A stretch of DNA of 64,000 nucleotides from CAYOWK01 sp964407665 (GCA_964407665.1 CAYOWK010000017.1:7284-71283); one strand, 5' to 3'; positions 8,426 to 17,604 are shown, counted from the first letter of the stretch. Notes: generated from the sequence alone by a model not told the origin. Numbers and translations: made by a program.

Positions 8426-9367
8426 ATGTCTTCCATCTCCTCTTCCGGCGGCCTCCCGGTCGCCGTGCACAAAGCGCTGCTAGCCACCCTTTCCATCCTG
8501 ACCCTGTCCGCGTGCGCAACGCAGCAGGGCTCGTCATCGCCTGAAACCTTCGAAATCGCCTTTGACGCCCGCGTCGGCGACAAGCCCGCAAAATGCGGAG
8601 AAACCTACAGGAATGTCGGACTTTCCAAGGCTGACCTGACCCTTCAGGACTTCCGTGTCTATGTCAGCGAGGTTCGCCTCCTGACCCGGGATGGCCGCGA
8701 GGTTCCGCTGACACTCACCCCCGACAATGCATGGCAGAACGGCACCGTCGCCCTGCTCGATTTCGAGAATGCCTCGGGCAACTGCAACGGCAATACACCG
8801 ACTAACACGGTCATTCGCGGCACAGCCCCGTCTGGCGCCTATACCGGTGTCGCCTTCGAGATTGGTGTGCCGTTCGACCTGAACCACAAGGATCCGACGC
8901 TTGCGGCTGCGCCCATGAACTATACCGGCCTCACCTGGCCGTGGCGCATAGGCTACAAGTTCGTCACCATTGATCTCGAGACGGGGGCGGGCGCGAAGGG
9001 CGGTCATGGCGGGATGCAGAACGGCCCGCAGGCCGGCATGCACGCCATGGCCGCCTCAGGCTTCTCGATCCATCTTGGAAGCACCGAGTGTGGCGCGGGT
9101 TCGCCGATGGCCGCGCCAACGGCGCCGTGCGCCAACCCCAACCGCCCCACCTACCGTCTGACGGGTTTCAATCCTGAAAAGCAGAAGGTCGTGCTCGACC
9201 TCGGCGCACTTCTGGCGAAAACGGACGTGACGGTGAACGCGCCTGGCTCTGCCTCGGGCTGCATGTCCTTCCTGGATGACGATGACTGCATCGCCATCAT
9301 GGACCGGTTCGGACTCTCATTCCGGGGCAAGGCAAGCGCCGGACAGGCATTCGTCAGGGCCAGCTGA
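8426..9367 (+). CDS. mbnP: MbnP family copper-binding lipoprotein (metallo-mystery pair protein)
   Basis: At 313 residues it shows the traits of MbnP: a lipobox (LTLSAC, Cys30), conserved cysteines at 57, 120, 222 and 235 (the four-Cys family signature) plus Cys279/Cys288, and the family motif LTWPWRIGYKF with Trp171 and Trp173. In studied members the partner di-haem enzyme MbnH oxidises a tryptophan to kynurenine, which creates a copper site. His/Met-rich GGHGGMQN and AGMHAM may add ligands. Which Trp is modified here is not known. It is followed after one base by mbnH and then copC-copD, so a periplasmic copper role is well supported by context. Confidence 0.85.
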   Translation: MSSISSSGGLPVAVHKALLATLSILTLSACATQQGSSSPETFEIAFDARVGDKPAKCGETYRNVGLSKADLTLQDFRVYVSEVRLLTRDGREVPLTLTPDNAWQNGTVALLDFENASGNCNGNTPTNTVIRGTAPSGAYTGVAFEIGVPFDLNHKDPTLAAAPMNYTGLTWPWRIGYKFVTIDLETGAGAKGGHGGMQNGPQAGMHAMAASGFSIHLGSTECGAGSPMAAPTAPCANPNRPTYRLTGFNPEKQKVVLDLGALLAKTDVTVNAPGSASGCMSFLDDDDCIAIMDRFGLSFRGKASAGQAFVRAS

Positions 9368-9368
9368 C

Positions 9369-10562
9369 ATGTACATCCGGACCCTCGCCGCCGCTGCTTT
9401 CATGGTGGCGATCGTGACAGGCTGCGCATCGCCGACCGATGGCGATAGCGCGGCTACGCCCGTCCCCGCCATGGCGGCTACCGGTCTGGTTCCGGTGACC
9501 CACGACATAGGCCTCCCAGCCTGGGCGCCGCCTCCGCTCGAACCCTCTGACAACAGGCTCAACGCCGACAAGATCGAGCTGGGGCGGCGCCTCTTTTATG
9601 ACAAGCGGTTGTCCGCTGACGGGACGAAGTCCTGTACAAGCTGCCACGAACAGCGCCTCGCCTTCACCGACGGGCTGGCCGTATCGCCTGGCGTGACGGG
9701 ACAACTGACCCATCGCAACTCGATGACCCTCGCCAACGTCGCCTATGCGCCGGTGCTCACGTGGGGCAATCCTGTGCTGCACACGCTGGAGCAGCAGGCG
9801 CTGATACCATTACTGGGGCAGGATCCAGTCGAGCTGGGGCTCGCCAACAGAGATGCAGAAGTGATCGCACGGCTGAAAGCCGAGCCGATCTATCGGGACC
9901 TGTTCCCAAAGGCTTTCCCGGACCGCGACGGCGAGATCACGCTCGCGACTGTCACGCGTGCGCTGTCGGCGTTCCAGCGCACGATCATCTCCATGGACTC
10001 GCCCTACGACCGCTACCGGTATGGCGGCGATGTGGACGCGGTATCGGAGGCCGTCCTCCGGGGCGAGGCGCTGTTCTTCTCGGAGAAGTTCGAGTGCCAC
10101 CACTGCCACAACAACTTCAACCTCAGCGACAACATCGCCCACGCCCGGGCGCCTCACCCGGAGATCGCGTTCCACAATACCGGGCTCTACAATCTCGATG
10201 GCAAAGGCGGCTATCCGTCCAACAATACCGGCGTCGCCGAGCTCACTGGGCGTCCGGAGGACATGGGCCGCTTCCGGGCTCCTACGCTCCGGAACGTCGC
10301 CCTGACTGCCCCCTACATGCATGACGGTTCGATCGCCACGCTGGAAGAAGTACTTGACCACTATGCTGCGGGTGGGCGCACACTGACGTCAGGACCGCAC
10401 GCCGGCGTGGGCCGCGATAATCCTCTGAAAAGCTCGTTCATTCCCGGTTTCGACTTGAGCGCACAGGAGAAGGAAGACCTGCTCGCCTTCCTCCGCTCCT
10501 TCACCGACGAGGGCTTTCTCGAAAACCCCGCCTACTCCGATCCATGGACCAAAGGAGATTGA
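9369..10562 (+). CDS. mbnH: MbnH family di-haem cytochrome c peroxidase-like enzyme
   Basis: A 397-residue MauG/cytochrome c peroxidase relative with two haem c motifs, CTSCH (89-93) and CHHCH (243-247), and the C-terminal APYMHDGS signature. The N-terminus has a lipobox-like IVTGC (Cys19). MbnH uses two c-type haems to form a bis-Fe(IV) state and oxidise a tryptophan of its partner MbnP. The start at 9369 follows the mbnP stop by one base and gives a clean signal; a frame extending back to 9276 would overlap mbnP. There is no methanobactin gene in view, so this is the copper-associated, non-methanotroph form of the pair. Confidence 0.87.
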   Translation: MYIRTLAAAAFMVAIVTGCASPTDGDSAATPVPAMAATGLVPVTHDIGLPAWAPPPLEPSDNRLNADKIELGRRLFYDKRLSADGTKSCTSCHEQRLAFTDGLAVSPGVTGQLTHRNSMTLANVAYAPVLTWGNPVLHTLEQQALIPLLGQDPVELGLANRDAEVIARLKAEPIYRDLFPKAFPDRDGEITLATVTRALSAFQRTIISMDSPYDRYRYGGDVDAVSEAVLRGEALFFSEKFECHHCHNNFNLSDNIAHARAPHPEIAFHNTGLYNLDGKGGYPSNNTGVAELTGRPEDMGRFRAPTLRNVALTAPYMHDGSIATLEEVLDHYAAGGRTLTSGPHAGVGRDNPLKSSFIPGFDLSAQEKEDLLAFLRSFTDEGFLENPAYSDPWTKGD

Positions 10563-10564
10563 CC

Positions 10565-10966
10565 ATGAAACAGCTCGTTCGTTGCTTGCTGCTGCCAGCC
10601 GCGCTTTTGCTGGCCTCGCCTGCGTTTGCCCACTCGACGGTCAAGAGCTCTGTACCCGCGAGCGGATCGGTGATCCCGGCATCGCCTGCTGAGGTCGTGC
10701 TGACATTCAACGAAGCCGCCCGGATCACGTCCGTCGTTCTGGCCGAGACGGGCAAGGACGATCGCAAACTCGCGACGCTGCCGTCTGGCCAGGCGACGAC
10801 CTTCACCATCACGGATCCGATGCTCGGCACCGGGCGCAACGAGATCAAGTGGAAGGCGCTGTCGAAGGACGGCCATCCGATCGAAGGGTCGATCATCCTG
10901 ATCGTGAAGCCGGGCGCGGCGCCGTCGTCCCCGCCGCCTGGTGCGAGTGAGCATCACGACCACTGA
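10565..10966 (+). CDS. copC: CopC periplasmic copper-binding protein
   Basis: A 133-residue protein with a Sec signal cleaved before His23 (ASPAFA|HSTVKSS), giving the N-terminal histidine that CopC uses to bind Cu(II). A second conserved ligand is in DGHPIEGS, and the tail SEHHDH adds histidines. The start at 10565 is fixed by AAAGGAG about 8 bases upstream, within the mbnH 3' end; an upstream ATG at 10544 lies inside mbnH and would spoil the signal. It hands copper to CopD, whose gene overlaps by one base (TGATG). Confidence 0.92.
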   Translation: MKQLVRCLLLPAALLLASPAFAHSTVKSSVPASGSVIPASPAEVVLTFNEAARITSVVLAETGKDDRKLATLPSGQATTFTITDPMLGTGRNEIKWKALSKDGHPIEGSIILIVKPGAAPSSPPPGASEHHDH

Positions 10967-11787
10967 TGCTGGAAGCCGCTGCAGCCATGTTCCGTATGGG
11001 CCTCTATTGCGGCCTTGGCGTCAGCGCCGGGCTGGCGCTCGCCAGCGTCAGTCTGGGCGCGGGCGCCGCACGGCCCTTGCGGACCTGGTTGCTGGCAGCA
11101 GCCCTTCTGGCGGCCCTGTGCGCAGCGCTGACCTTCCTGGTCCTGCTGGCCCGGCTCGATGCGCTGGGCGATCCCGCCGTCGCCCAGGCGATCCTCACCT
11201 CACCATCCGGCGTCGCCATGATTCTGCAGATCGCCGGGGCTACGGGAATGGCGTTGTTCGCCGGCGCCCCCGCGCCCGTTGCAGCTGCCAGCGCGGTCAT
11301 CGCGCTGGCCTCCCTCGCCGTGAACGGCCATGCCGCCGCCGAGGGGCCGGTCTCGTCGATCCTGATCCTGCTGCACGTGGCGCTCGCGAGCTGGTGGATC
11401 GGCGCCTTGCTGGTGTTGCGGCGCTCATGCGCCCATGACGAGCCGTCCACTCTGGCCGGGCTGCTGCGCACATTTACCCGCCAGGCGACCGTCATCGTGC
11501 TCGCGCTGATCGCGGCCGGCATCGTTGTACTTGGGTACATTCTCGGCTTCGACCCCGATCGCATCCTTTCACAGTACGGCGCAGTCTTTGCGTCCAAGGT
11601 CGGCCTTGTCGGCCTCGCCCTGCTCATCGTGCTGGTCAATCGCTTCCGCCATGCGCCGCTCATTGCTGCCGGCGACCCGGGAGCCGCCCTGTCGCTCCGC
11701 CGCAGCATTGGACTCGAACTCGGCGCCATCCTCGGCGTCCTCGCTGCAACCGCCGTTCTGACGACGTGGACGTCGCCCCACGCATGA
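10966..11787 (+). CDS. copD: CopD inner-membrane copper resistance protein
   Basis: This 273-residue, multi-helix membrane protein has about eight hydrophobic segments and the CopD family pattern: WWIGALLVLR near residues 143-152 and a late SKVGLVGLALL helix. CopD is thought to move copper across the inner membrane together with CopC. The ATG shares its first base with the copC TGA, so translation is coupled. It closes the DUF2946-mbnP-mbnH-copC-copD operon; 183 non-coding bases follow. Confidence 0.9.
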   Translation: MLEAAAAMFRMGLYCGLGVSAGLALASVSLGAGAARPLRTWLLAAALLAALCAALTFLVLLARLDALGDPAVAQAILTSPSGVAMILQIAGATGMALFAGAPAPVAAASAVIALASLAVNGHAAAEGPVSSILILLHVALASWWIGALLVLRRSCAHDEPSTLAGLLRTFTRQATVIVLALIAAGIVVLGYILGFDPDRILSQYGAVFASKVGLVGLALLIVLVNRFRHAPLIAAGDPGAALSLRRSIGLELGAILGVLAATAVLTTWTSPHA

Positions 11788-11903
11788 CCCGCACTTGAGG
11801 CCAGCCTGGCGCTGCGCAGGCGCGTATCCGGCTTCACGCGCCGTTCGGGCCCACCTCTTTGCCATCGGTGTCATGGCTGGGTTCGACACAGCCTTCCCTT
11901 AGG

Positions 11904-11917
11904 GTAATGCAAATTAC
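11904..11917. promoter_or_regulatory. Short inverted repeat upstream of the FabH-like gene
   Basis: GTAATgcaaATTAC sits 54 bases before the ketosynthase start, in the 183-base gap after copD (11788-11970), which otherwise holds nothing I can identify. An AT-rich palindrome in GC-rich DNA at this distance fits an operator. No regulator is adjacent, and the arms are only 5 bp. Confidence 0.3.
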
Positions 11918-11970
11918 TCGACGGCCCCTTCTGACGGGTCTAATTCTCGCCCCGTCAGCTTGAGGTTTTT

Positions 11971-13092
11971 ATGACTAACCCCGTCATCTCGGCCACCGGC
12001 CTCTATACACCCCCTCATTCCGTATCGAACGCAGAGCTGGTCGCCAGCCTGAACGCCTGGACGGACAGGTGGAACGCCGAACACGCGGAAGACATCGCGG
12101 CGGGCCGCCTGGAACCGAAGCAGCACTCATCGGCGGAGTTCATCGAGAAGGCCTCTGGCATCAAATCCCGCTACGTGGTCGAGAAGTCGGGCGTCCTCGA
12201 CCCGGAGGTCATGCATCCCCACATTCCCGACCGGCCGAACGAGCAGATATCCGTTCTGGCCGAAATCGCCGTGGCAGCCGCGAACGAGGCGATGGCGCGC
12301 GCCGGACGGACCGGCAAGGACATCGACGCCGTCATCTGCGCCGCCTCAAACATGCAGCGCGCCTACCCGGCGATGGCGGTCGAGGTCCAGGATGCGATCG
12401 GCGCCAGGGGCTTTGCATTCGACATGAACGTCGCGTGTTCGTCGGCCACGTTCGGCATCCAGACGGCGGCGGATTTCGTCCGCGCCGGAAGCGCCCGGAC
12501 CGTGCTGATGGTGAACCCGGAGATCTGTTCCGGCCACCTGAACTTCACGGACAGGGACAGCCACTTCATCTTCGGCGACGTTGCAACGGCTGTGCTGATC
12601 GAGGCGGAAGACATCGCCCCTGCCGGCGCCTGGTCGATCCTCGGCACCCACCTGATGACGCAGTTCTCCAATAACATTCGCAACAATTTCGGCTTCCTGA
12701 ACCGGGGCGATCCCTCGGGGGTCGGCAAGGCCGACAAGCTGTTCGTCCAGGAAGGCCGCAAGGTCTTCAAGGAAGTCGTACCGATGGTCTCCGCCATGAT
12801 CCAGGCCGAGATGGACCGTCTGGACATCCGCTCCACCGACCTCAAGCGGATGTGGCTGCACCAGGCGAACGCCAGCATGAACCGCCTGATCGCCGCGAAA
12901 GTGCTGGGGCACGAAGCTACCGAGGATGAGAGCCCCACCGTGCTCGATACCTACGCGAACACCTCGTCAGCCGGCTCGATCATCGCCTTCCACAAACACT
13001 CGAACGATTTCGAACCGGGAGACAGGGGCCTGATCTGCTCGTTCGGCGCGGGATATTCGGCCGGGGCGGTATTCCTTCAGAAGCGCCACTGA
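11971..13092 (+). CDS. Beta-ketoacyl-ACP synthase III family protein (FabH-like, 373 residues)
   Basis: A thiolase-fold condensing enzyme with the KAS III triad: Cys156 in NVACSSATFG, His297 in LHQANASMN and Asn330 in YANTSSAGS. At 373 residues it is longer than housekeeping FabH (about 320), with an insertion near residues 30-90. Longer FabH homologues of Pseudomonas condense a medium-chain acyl-CoA with malonyl-ACP, bypassing the normal first step, or act in lipid or secondary metabolism. It stands alone between the copper operon and convergent hydrolase genes and is not in the fab operon at 45.8-49.2 kb. A role in diverting beta-oxidation intermediates is plausible but unproven. Confidence 0.88.
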   Translation: MTNPVISATGLYTPPHSVSNAELVASLNAWTDRWNAEHAEDIAAGRLEPKQHSSAEFIEKASGIKSRYVVEKSGVLDPEVMHPHIPDRPNEQISVLAEIAVAAANEAMARAGRTGKDIDAVICAASNMQRAYPAMAVEVQDAIGARGFAFDMNVACSSATFGIQTAADFVRAGSARTVLMVNPEICSGHLNFTDRDSHFIFGDVATAVLIEAEDIAPAGAWSILGTHLMTQFSNNIRNNFGFLNRGDPSGVGKADKLFVQEGRKVFKEVVPMVSAMIQAEMDRLDIRSTDLKRMWLHQANASMNRLIAAKVLGHEATEDESPTVLDTYANTSSAGSIIAFHKHSNDFEPGDRGLICSFGAGYSAGAVFLQKRH

Positions 13093-13113
13093 AGAGGAGC
13101 CTGCCCTACAGGT

Positions 13114-14220
13114 TCAGACTGCGGGCAAGACGGGCGTCAGCGCGAGCCAGGCGTCATTGGCCGCCAGCTGCTTCGCTCCGAAGCCCATCGTCGCGATCAC
13201 CATGTCATGCTCCGGAAGGACGAAGCAGAACTGGCCCCGCGCGCCAGCTGCAAAATACATCGAGCGCGGAGCCGCTTCCGTGCGGCCTGTCCCGTTCAGC
13301 CACCAGAGATACCCGTAGGCGGCATTGAGCGCCGTGGGGGTGATCGCGTCCCGGATATAGCTTTCGGCGATCAGCTGCTCGCCGCCCCACCGGCCGCCAT
13401 TGAGATAGAGCTGGCCCAGGCGGGCCATGTCGCGGCAGGACAGCTGGATCGAGCCGCCGATGCGGATGTTGTCCTTCCGGTCCACGCCTTCCGGTTGATA
13501 CTGGAACGCCTCGCACCCAAGTGGAGCGACCACATCCTCCACCATGTAACGGTGGCTGGACTTGCCGACGGCGGCGGAGATGACGTCCGCCAGATGGTCA
13601 GCCGGCGCGCCATCATAGAAGAACATCTCGCCGGGCCGGATTGTCTGGCCGTAGCCGGGCGGCGTGCCTTTTTCGGCTTCCGGATAGCGCTCATACTCCA
13701 CGCCTGGTCCGGGCGGAGAGGGGGCGTCCAGCTTGCGCGGGGGCTTCGAGGACGGCTTCATGATCATCGTGCCGCCCGACGACATGGTCAGCAGATGCTT
13801 GATGGTGGTCTCAGGCTTGAACCCTGACGCCAGGGGCGGGTGGTAGCGGCTGACAAGATCGTCGACGCTCAGCCTGCCCTGCGTGACGGCGCGTCCGATC
13901 ATGGTCGAGCCCCATGACTTGCCGGACGAGAACGACACGTTCTTCCAGGCCGGCTCGGCGCGGTGGTATTCGTTCGCCCAGTAGCGCTCGAACGCCAGCT
14001 GGCCGTGGCGGATGACGACGAGCCCCTGACGTTCGCCAGCCTCGGCAAGTTTCGCCGCCGCCGCCTCCAGCGCCGGGGCGGACAGGCCGTGATCTCCGGG
14101 CGTGGACATCTTCCAGGGGCCGCGTCCGGGCCCCGCACTGCGCCCTGCTACGGGCGTCGTGGCGCAGGCGATTATCCCAGAAGCGGCGGCTGTTGCGAGA
14201 AGCGTGCGGCGTGTCAGCAT
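13114..14220 (-). CDS. Serine hydrolase, beta-lactamase (class C/EstB-like) family, exported
   Basis: A 368-residue protein with the SxxK motif at Ser98-Lys101 (SFSSGKSW), typical of the class C beta-lactamase/6-aminohexanoate-dimer hydrolase/esterase fold. The N-terminus MLTRRTLLATAAASGIIAC is a Tat-like lipoprotein signal, which selects the start at 14220 over a much longer open frame. The gene begins two bases after the stop of the next serine hydrolase, so the pair is co-translated. Such proteins usually cleave esters, amides or D-peptides; resistance to beta-lactams is not implied. Confidence 0.85.
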   Translation of the reverse strand: MLTRRTLLATAAASGIIACATTPVAGRSAGPGRGPWKMSTPGDHGLSAPALEAAAAKLAEAGERQGLVVIRHGQLAFERYWANEYHRAEPAWKNVSFSSGKSWGSTMIGRAVTQGRLSVDDLVSRYHPPLASGFKPETTIKHLLTMSSGGTMIMKPSSKPPRKLDAPSPPGPGVEYERYPEAEKGTPPGYGQTIRPGEMFFYDGAPADHLADVISAAVGKSSHRYMVEDVVAPLGCEAFQYQPEGVDRKDNIRIGGSIQLSCRDMARLGQLYLNGGRWGGEQLIAESYIRDAITPTALNAAYGYLWWLNGTGRTEAAPRSMYFAAGARGQFCFVLPEHDMVIATMGFGAKQLAANDAWLALTPVLPAV

Positions 14221-14222
14221 GA

Positions 14223-15668
14223 TCAGGGCTTCAGCGCTGCGATGACGTCTGCCGAAAATTTCGCGATGTTGATCCCGCCGCCGACATCGAGCCCGCGCCT
14301 GACCACAACGAGATTTTCCGAAGGCACAATCATCGCATACTGTCCCAGCGCGCCACCGGGGCTGTAGGCGACCTCCGGCAGTCCCTCCTTGCCGCCATAG
14401 ATCCAGAACTGGGCGCCATACCCCGCGCCGCCAGTCGCGTAGGATCCGGGCTGGGCGGGAGCCAGCGTCGAGACGTATTTCGACCAACCTTCCGGCAGGA
14501 TACGTTTGCCCTGCCAGACGCCGTCCGCGAGATAAAGCATACCGAAGCGGCCGAAGTCGCGCGCCGTGCTCCAGCACTGGCCAGACGTGATGAAATCACC
14601 TGTCCAGTCCGTCTCGACCAGCGTGCGCGTCATGCCCAGCTTCCAAAGCAGCTCCTTGTGCGGGTAGCTGATCCACTTCTTGTCGTTGTTCACCGCCTCA
14701 CGCAGCGCGCGAGTGGCGAGGATGGTGTCCGAGCCGGCATAGATGAAACGCGTTCCCGGCTTCGAATCCAAGATGTTGAGCATCGAAACTTCCGCAGCCG
14801 GAGCACCTGAACCGTAGATCTCGCCCTGCGGATTGCGCCCGGCTTCGGTGTAGAGCCCGCTCGCCATCTGCAGCAGATTGTTGAGCGTGATCTGCCCGCG
14901 CGGATCGCCGGGCGTCTTCCACGCCTTGAGCGGCGCCTTACGATTGACGTCCAGTATGCCCTTCTGAACGCCAACGCCGACAAGGCTCACGCTCAGGCTC
15001 TTGCACATCGAATTGGTGCGATGGGAGACGTGGGGGCCGAACCCTTCGGCGTAGCGTTCGGCTACGATCTTGCCGTCCTTGATGACGACCACGCCCCAGG
15101 TGTTTCCCTTGTACGCGCCTTCCTGATTGCGGAAGGCTTCATCCAGCACGGCTGCGACAGCGGCCTTCTGCTTGGCAGGCAGCTCTGCCACGGCGCCTGT
15201 ATCGCCCAGAGGCCACGCCTGCGCGTCCATGTCCGGGATTTTCACTGAAGCCGGAATGCGCGGCAGATGCTTCACCATCTCCATGGTGGCGCCGATGGGA
15301 AGCTGCGTGCAGCCAAGCGCCGGCCGCCAGGCGGCAATGCGCGGTTCCATGTCGTCGGCGAACTTCACCGTGACCGTCCTGGCGTCACGATCGATGACGG
15401 TCTCACCGCTTGCTGCGGAACGGCCGCTGCCCGTGCGCTCGATGACCGACTGCGGCAGGCCAGACGAGAACGTGGCTGTGCAGAGATGCAGCGCGCGATA
15501 GCCCGCAGCCTGAGCTGCAGCATGTCGCGGAGAGGCGGCGCCTCCGCCCTCACCCTCGGCAGCAGGCGTCGCCGGGCGTGGGCCTGTGGCGGTCTGTTGC
15601 GCGAACGCAGGTGTCGCCAGCAGCAAGGAGGCGGCGAGCGAGGCAGTGACGACGGTCCGGAAAGTCAT
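14223..15668 (-). CDS. Serine hydrolase, beta-lactamase family (NylB-like), secreted
   Basis: This 481-residue protein has a Sec signal (LATPAFA|QQ), an N-terminal extension of about 180 residues, then a beta-lactamase-fold domain with Ser220-Met-Cys-Lys223 as SxxK and a candidate Tyr310 in FIYAGSD. The layout resembles NylB-type 6-aminohexanoate-dimer hydrolases and family VIII esterases. The extension contains Cys63 and Cys120, which could pair in the periplasm. It is first in a two-gene unit with the smaller hydrolase at 13114-14220. Substrate unknown. Confidence 0.85.
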   Translation of the reverse strand: MTFRTVVTASLAASLLLATPAFAQQTATGPRPATPAAEGEGGGAASPRHAAAQAAGYRALHLCTATFSSGLPQSVIERTGSGRSAASGETVIDRDARTVTVKFADDMEPRIAAWRPALGCTQLPIGATMEMVKHLPRIPASVKIPDMDAQAWPLGDTGAVAELPAKQKAAVAAVLDEAFRNQEGAYKGNTWGVVVIKDGKIVAERYAEGFGPHVSHRTNSMCKSLSVSLVGVGVQKGILDVNRKAPLKAWKTPGDPRGQITLNNLLQMASGLYTEAGRNPQGEIYGSGAPAAEVSMLNILDSKPGTRFIYAGSDTILATRALREAVNNDKKWISYPHKELLWKLGMTRTLVETDWTGDFITSGQCWSTARDFGRFGMLYLADGVWQGKRILPEGWSKYVSTLAPAQPGSYATGGAGYGAQFWIYGGKEGLPEVAYSPGGALGQYAMIVPSENLVVVRRGLDVGGGINIAKFSADVIAALKP

Positions 15669-15729
15669 GTGAGAGGTCCTGATGGGGGCCTTGAAAACTC
15701 GATGAAGGGAAGATGCCGGTGGGCGCGTA

Positions 15730-17352
15730 TCACTCGTCCATTGCCTGGCGGTGCAGCGCGTTGCCGCCGTCCTGCTGGCTCGGATACCGGGTCATGAATT
15801 CGCGTTCCGCCTTGTGCGGATCATCAACCACTGTGCTGGGTACGTCGAACATCATCGTGTTGCGACGCTCCAGGTCATAGGGCGCCCATCTCGGCACGGC
15901 TGGATTGTTCGGATCGCCCTTGCGTGAGAACGCAAGCCACGAGCCCGCCATGGCGTCGACCATCGCGCGGGTAGAGTCCGTGTCGGGTCCAGTCATGGCG
16001 GCGCCGGCAGAGACGTTGTCAAACATGAATGGCAGGTCCAGCGAGTGCTGGCTCACGCGCCGCCCGCCCTCGACCGGCTGTCGCCACATCAGGCGGTACA
16101 CGAACGTCTTGCCGCGGCCGCCTGCCTTCACGCGCTGTTCGGCAAGGATTGTCTGGTCGCGGACATAGCCGCGCGCCGACGCGATCGTGAAGAAGACCTC
16201 GGACGGGTTGGCTTCCGGCCGCGAAGCCTGGAAGATACGATAGGCCTCGTCGACATGCTCCTCATTGACGAACGACTTCAGGCGTTCTTTCGCCTGCGCC
16301 TCGTTCATATCGAAGATGCCCGGCTGGCGGCCCATCTGGTTGGTCAATTCGGTGCGCGTTGTCCCCAGCATCAGCGGGAGATGGCTGGAAATGGACGGCG
16401 CGTTCGGCAGGAACGGATGAGCCGTGAAGGTCTTGCCATCCAGCATCGGCGAGAACCGCGCGCCGGCGGCGCCGATCACCTTGCGCTGCGCTGTCGACAT
16501 CGTCTCCACATCGATGGTCTGGAGCTTCCGGGCGTCGGCCCTGGCGATTCCGAGTTCCTTCAGCAGCGCCTCGGTCAGGCCGTTGGCGCGTTCGGGCTCC
16601 TGGACCTTGAGGTGCGCGCCGGACTGGATCACGCCCTTGTGGAACAGGCCCTGCGCGTCCTTGCCGGCGTAGCAGAGGCTGACCTTCCGTCCGCCGCCGG
16701 ACTGGCCATAGATCATCACGTTCTCAGGGTCGCCGCCAAACTCGGCGATGTTGGCCTTCACCCACTTCATGGCCGCGACAAGATCGAGATAGCCGACATT
16801 GCCGGACTGCTGGAACTCCTCGCCCAGCACGCCGCCAAGATAGCAGTGGCCGAAAACGTTCAGACGGTGATTGATGGTCGCCACCACCACATCGCCCCGC
16901 CGCGCCATGCGCGTTCCGTCGTACAGAGCGCTAGAGCCGGAGCCGGCCTCGAAGCCGCCGCCATGGAACCAGAGCAGAACCGGCCGCCTCGCGCTGTCGA
17001 GACCGGGCGTCCACACATTGATGCGCAGGCAGTCATCGCTCATCGCCTGAGGTCCGGCCAGGGAGGTCCGGGCCTGCGGGGACTGGTCGGCATAGTCGTA
17101 GGCTTCGAACTCGCCGGTCCAGTTTTCGGGCGGCCGGGGCGGCATGAAGCGATGCGCGCCGGAGGCGGCCGCGCCATATCGCATGCCCTTGAACGCGACG
17201 ATCCCGTCGCTGGATACCCTGCCTCGCACACGGCCCTGAGCCGTCTCGGCAACAGGCTGCCCCGTCGCTGCGGCCGGATTGGGGCGTACGGCGCACGCGC
17301 CAGCCGCCAGAATCAGGCCGCCCGTGAACAGGCTGCGACGGTTCAGCAGCAT
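15730..17352 (-). CDS. Type B carboxylesterase, Tat-exported
   Basis: A 540-residue carboxylesterase/lipase: oxyanion hole HGGG (130-133), nucleophile Ser218 in YGQSGGG, the DCLRINVWTP signature near residue 107, and the C-terminal catalytic His in QHSLDLPF. MLLNRRSLFTGGLILAAGAC is a Tat-type signal ending at Cys20. The start at 17352 is supported by GGGAGGAC just upstream; the frame is open for another 115 codons but without a signal or ribosome site. It precedes the two serine hydrolases on the same strand with a 61-base gap, so the three may be one hydrolase operon. A small inverted repeat CTTCGC-tat-GCGAAG (17373-17387) lies in its leader. Confidence 0.88.
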   Translation of the reverse strand: MLLNRRSLFTGGLILAAGACAVRPNPAAATGQPVAETAQGRVRGRVSSDGIVAFKGMRYGAAASGAHRFMPPRPPENWTGEFEAYDYADQSPQARTSLAGPQAMSDDCLRINVWTPGLDSARRPVLLWFHGGGFEAGSGSSALYDGTRMARRGDVVVATINHRLNVFGHCYLGGVLGEEFQQSGNVGYLDLVAAMKWVKANIAEFGGDPENVMIYGQSGGGRKVSLCYAGKDAQGLFHKGVIQSGAHLKVQEPERANGLTEALLKELGIARADARKLQTIDVETMSTAQRKVIGAAGARFSPMLDGKTFTAHPFLPNAPSISSHLPLMLGTTRTELTNQMGRQPGIFDMNEAQAKERLKSFVNEEHVDEAYRIFQASRPEANPSEVFFTIASARGYVRDQTILAEQRVKAGGRGKTFVYRLMWRQPVEGGRRVSQHSLDLPFMFDNVSAGAAMTGPDTDSTRAMVDAMAGSWLAFSRKGDPNNPAVPRWAPYDLERRNTMMFDVPSTVVDDPHKAEREFMTRYPSQQDGGNALHRQAMDE

Positions 17353-17604
17353 CGAAAGTCCTCCCGGAGACGCTTCGCTATGCGAAGTCATGTGTTCTGC
17401 GCTGACCTCGCCGTCCCCGCCTGCGGTTGTCAATCCAGACAGACGGCAAAGTGATGCGCTGACTACCCTGAGTAACGCGCGCTGGGCCCCAATCCGTCGC
17501 TTTACCGTCCACATTGATTGTCGATTGAGGCTGCCGCGCGGTTCGGCGCTCAGCTTGACTGAGACGGCCCCACGGGCCACCTCTTGGAATCTGAAGAGAG
17601 GCTC

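Noticed and set aside
13114..15668. Tandem beta-lactamase-fold genes as antibiotic resistance
   Set aside because: The SxxK serine hydrolases resemble EstB/NylB-type enzymes with Tat or Sec export; no KTG-type or carbapenemase signature was found, so resistance is not supported.
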